Source: Moritella sp. F3
Lineage (GTDB): Bacteria > Pseudomonadota > Gammaproteobacteria > Enterobacterales > Moritellaceae
Reading direction: 5' to 3'
DNA: 64,000 nt
Assembly (NCBI RefSeq): GCF_015082335.1
Contig: NZ_BLRL01000003.1
Span: 372,001-436,000 of the forward strand
Under the pieces are notes generated by a model. That model saw nothing but the letters and a program-made list of their open reading frames with translations, did not search any database and had not been told where the DNA came from. Of the stretch, positions 63,601-64,000 are shown in pieces. Made by a program: the position numbers and the translations under genes. The first letter of the stretch is position 1. Every line of letters starts with the position of its first letter.

Positions 63601-64000
63601 TATGACGGTGCCACTTCAGATTTAATAAATTGCTGCATAAAACCATCGGTATTGTTTATACCAATCGCGTTGGCGAGTGTATACAGACTGGTTATTTTCA
63701 AATTCGCACGATCAAGTAGTACAGGGTCGCTGAACACTTGCGAAACGGGCGCATTGGCAATCAATTTACTTTCTGCTATCACAATTGAACGCGTGGTGTA
63801 TTCTAACACGAGGTGCATATCGTGAGAGATAATCAGCACTGTAATACCCAACGTTTTGTTCAGTGTTCTAATGAACGATAGCATTGACGTATAGTTTCGA
63901 TGATCTTGCCCAGCTGTTGGCTCATCTAAAATAAGCAGTTCAGGCTCTAACGCTAAGATAGATGCAATCGTGACACGTTTTTTCTGACCGTAGCTAAGCG
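63600..64000 (-). CDS. Energy-coupling factor ABC transporter ATPase, C-terminal part (5' end outside window)
   Basis: The frame is open from the right edge. The visible part has the ABC signature LSYGQKKR at the edge, Walker B ELLILDEPTAG, the D-loop Asp and the H-loop His (LIISHDMHLVLEYT). This is the last part of an EcfA-type ATPase, perhaps the second half of a fused double ATPase, because the tail resembles YkoD-like proteins. The stop overlaps the EcfT start by one base. Vitamin specificity is set by an S-component that should lie further upstream, beyond the window. Confidence 0.85.
   Translation of the reverse strand, partial: LSYGQKKRVTIASILALEPELLILDEPTAGQDHRNYTSMLSFIRTLNKTLGITVLIISHDMHLVLEYTTRSIVIAESKLIANAPVSQVFSDPVLLDRANLKITSLYTLANAIGINNTDGFMQQFIKSEVAPS

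Noticed and set aside
1..64000. CRISPR arrays, insertion sequences, tRNA or rRNA genes, prophage or integron sites
   Set aside because: None seen by reading: no regularly spaced repeats, transposase or integrase proteins, or cloverleaf sequences.

Overview
The window reads as chromosomal DNA of a marine gammaproteobacterium. It is AT-rich and tightly packed, with no rRNA, tRNA, insertion sequence, prophage or CRISPR array that I can see. The block dsbB-nhaB-fadR-ycgB has the same order as in E. coli. HrpA, GlpT, UraA and the PrkA/YeaH/SpoVR trio are of enteric/Vibrio/Shewanella type. A wax-ester synthase-like acyltransferase and an Sfp-type phosphopantetheinyl transferase (the kind that activates polyunsaturated fatty acid synthases) point to a cold marine Alteromonadales such as Moritella. 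The genus is an inference, not a proof.

Layout. 1-5.1 kb: the tail of an outer-membrane protein, ppnP, a DUF1244 gene with dsbB, nhaB, and fadR with a candidate FadR operator. 5.1-9.9 kb: the yeaG-yeaH-spoVR stress operon. 10.3-14.0 kb: a leuC-leuD-cimA cluster with no leuB, where the synthase has the residues of a citramalate synthase rather than of LeuA. 14.4-24.8 kb: a CBS protein, glpT, hrpA, a receiver-GGDEF protein without its phospho-acceptor aspartate, a SulA-like gene with LexA-like sites, an SGNH hydrolase, a dodecin, a GFA protein and a GNAT. 24.9-31.2 kb: uraA, a DNR-like regulator coupled to a FetB-type permease, a TraB/GumN protein, an uncharacterised Cys-motif protein, a CAP lipoprotein, a 26-residue Cys/Gly peptide gene and a GNAT.

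31.5-35.1 kb is a three-gene operon (short DUF1338 protein, lysine 6-dehydrogenase/saccharopine dehydrogenase-like protein, ALDH7) that would take lysine through 2-aminoadipate semialdehyde towards 2-hydroxyglutarate. 35.1-42.9 kb is a Fur-controlled siderophore uptake locus: Rob-like AraC regulator, TonB receptor, FhuF-like reductase, and FhuC-, FhuD- and FhuB-like transporter parts, with no biosynthesis genes. 43.2-49.3 kb has an isolated type IV pilin-like gene and a two-adaptor RND pump of TriABC type. 49.4-54.0 kb has two LysR regulators, each divergent from a small redox or detoxification set (VOC + FMN reductase; cytochrome b561 + YceI). 54.4-58.6 kb is a tandem duplication of a TPR-membrane-GGDEF protein. 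58.7-64 kb has an SGNH esterase, a TIGR02647 protein, a WS/DGAT acyltransferase, and an operon running in from beyond the window end: ECF ATPase, EcfT, phosphopantetheinyl transferase, joined by one-base TAATG overlaps.

The most unusual parts are the citramalate route without leuB, the compact lysine module, the degenerate receiver cyclase and the duplicated TPR cyclases, the ECF-phosphopantetheinyl transferase operon, the DNR-FetB pair without FetA, and the tiny Cys/Gly peptide gene.
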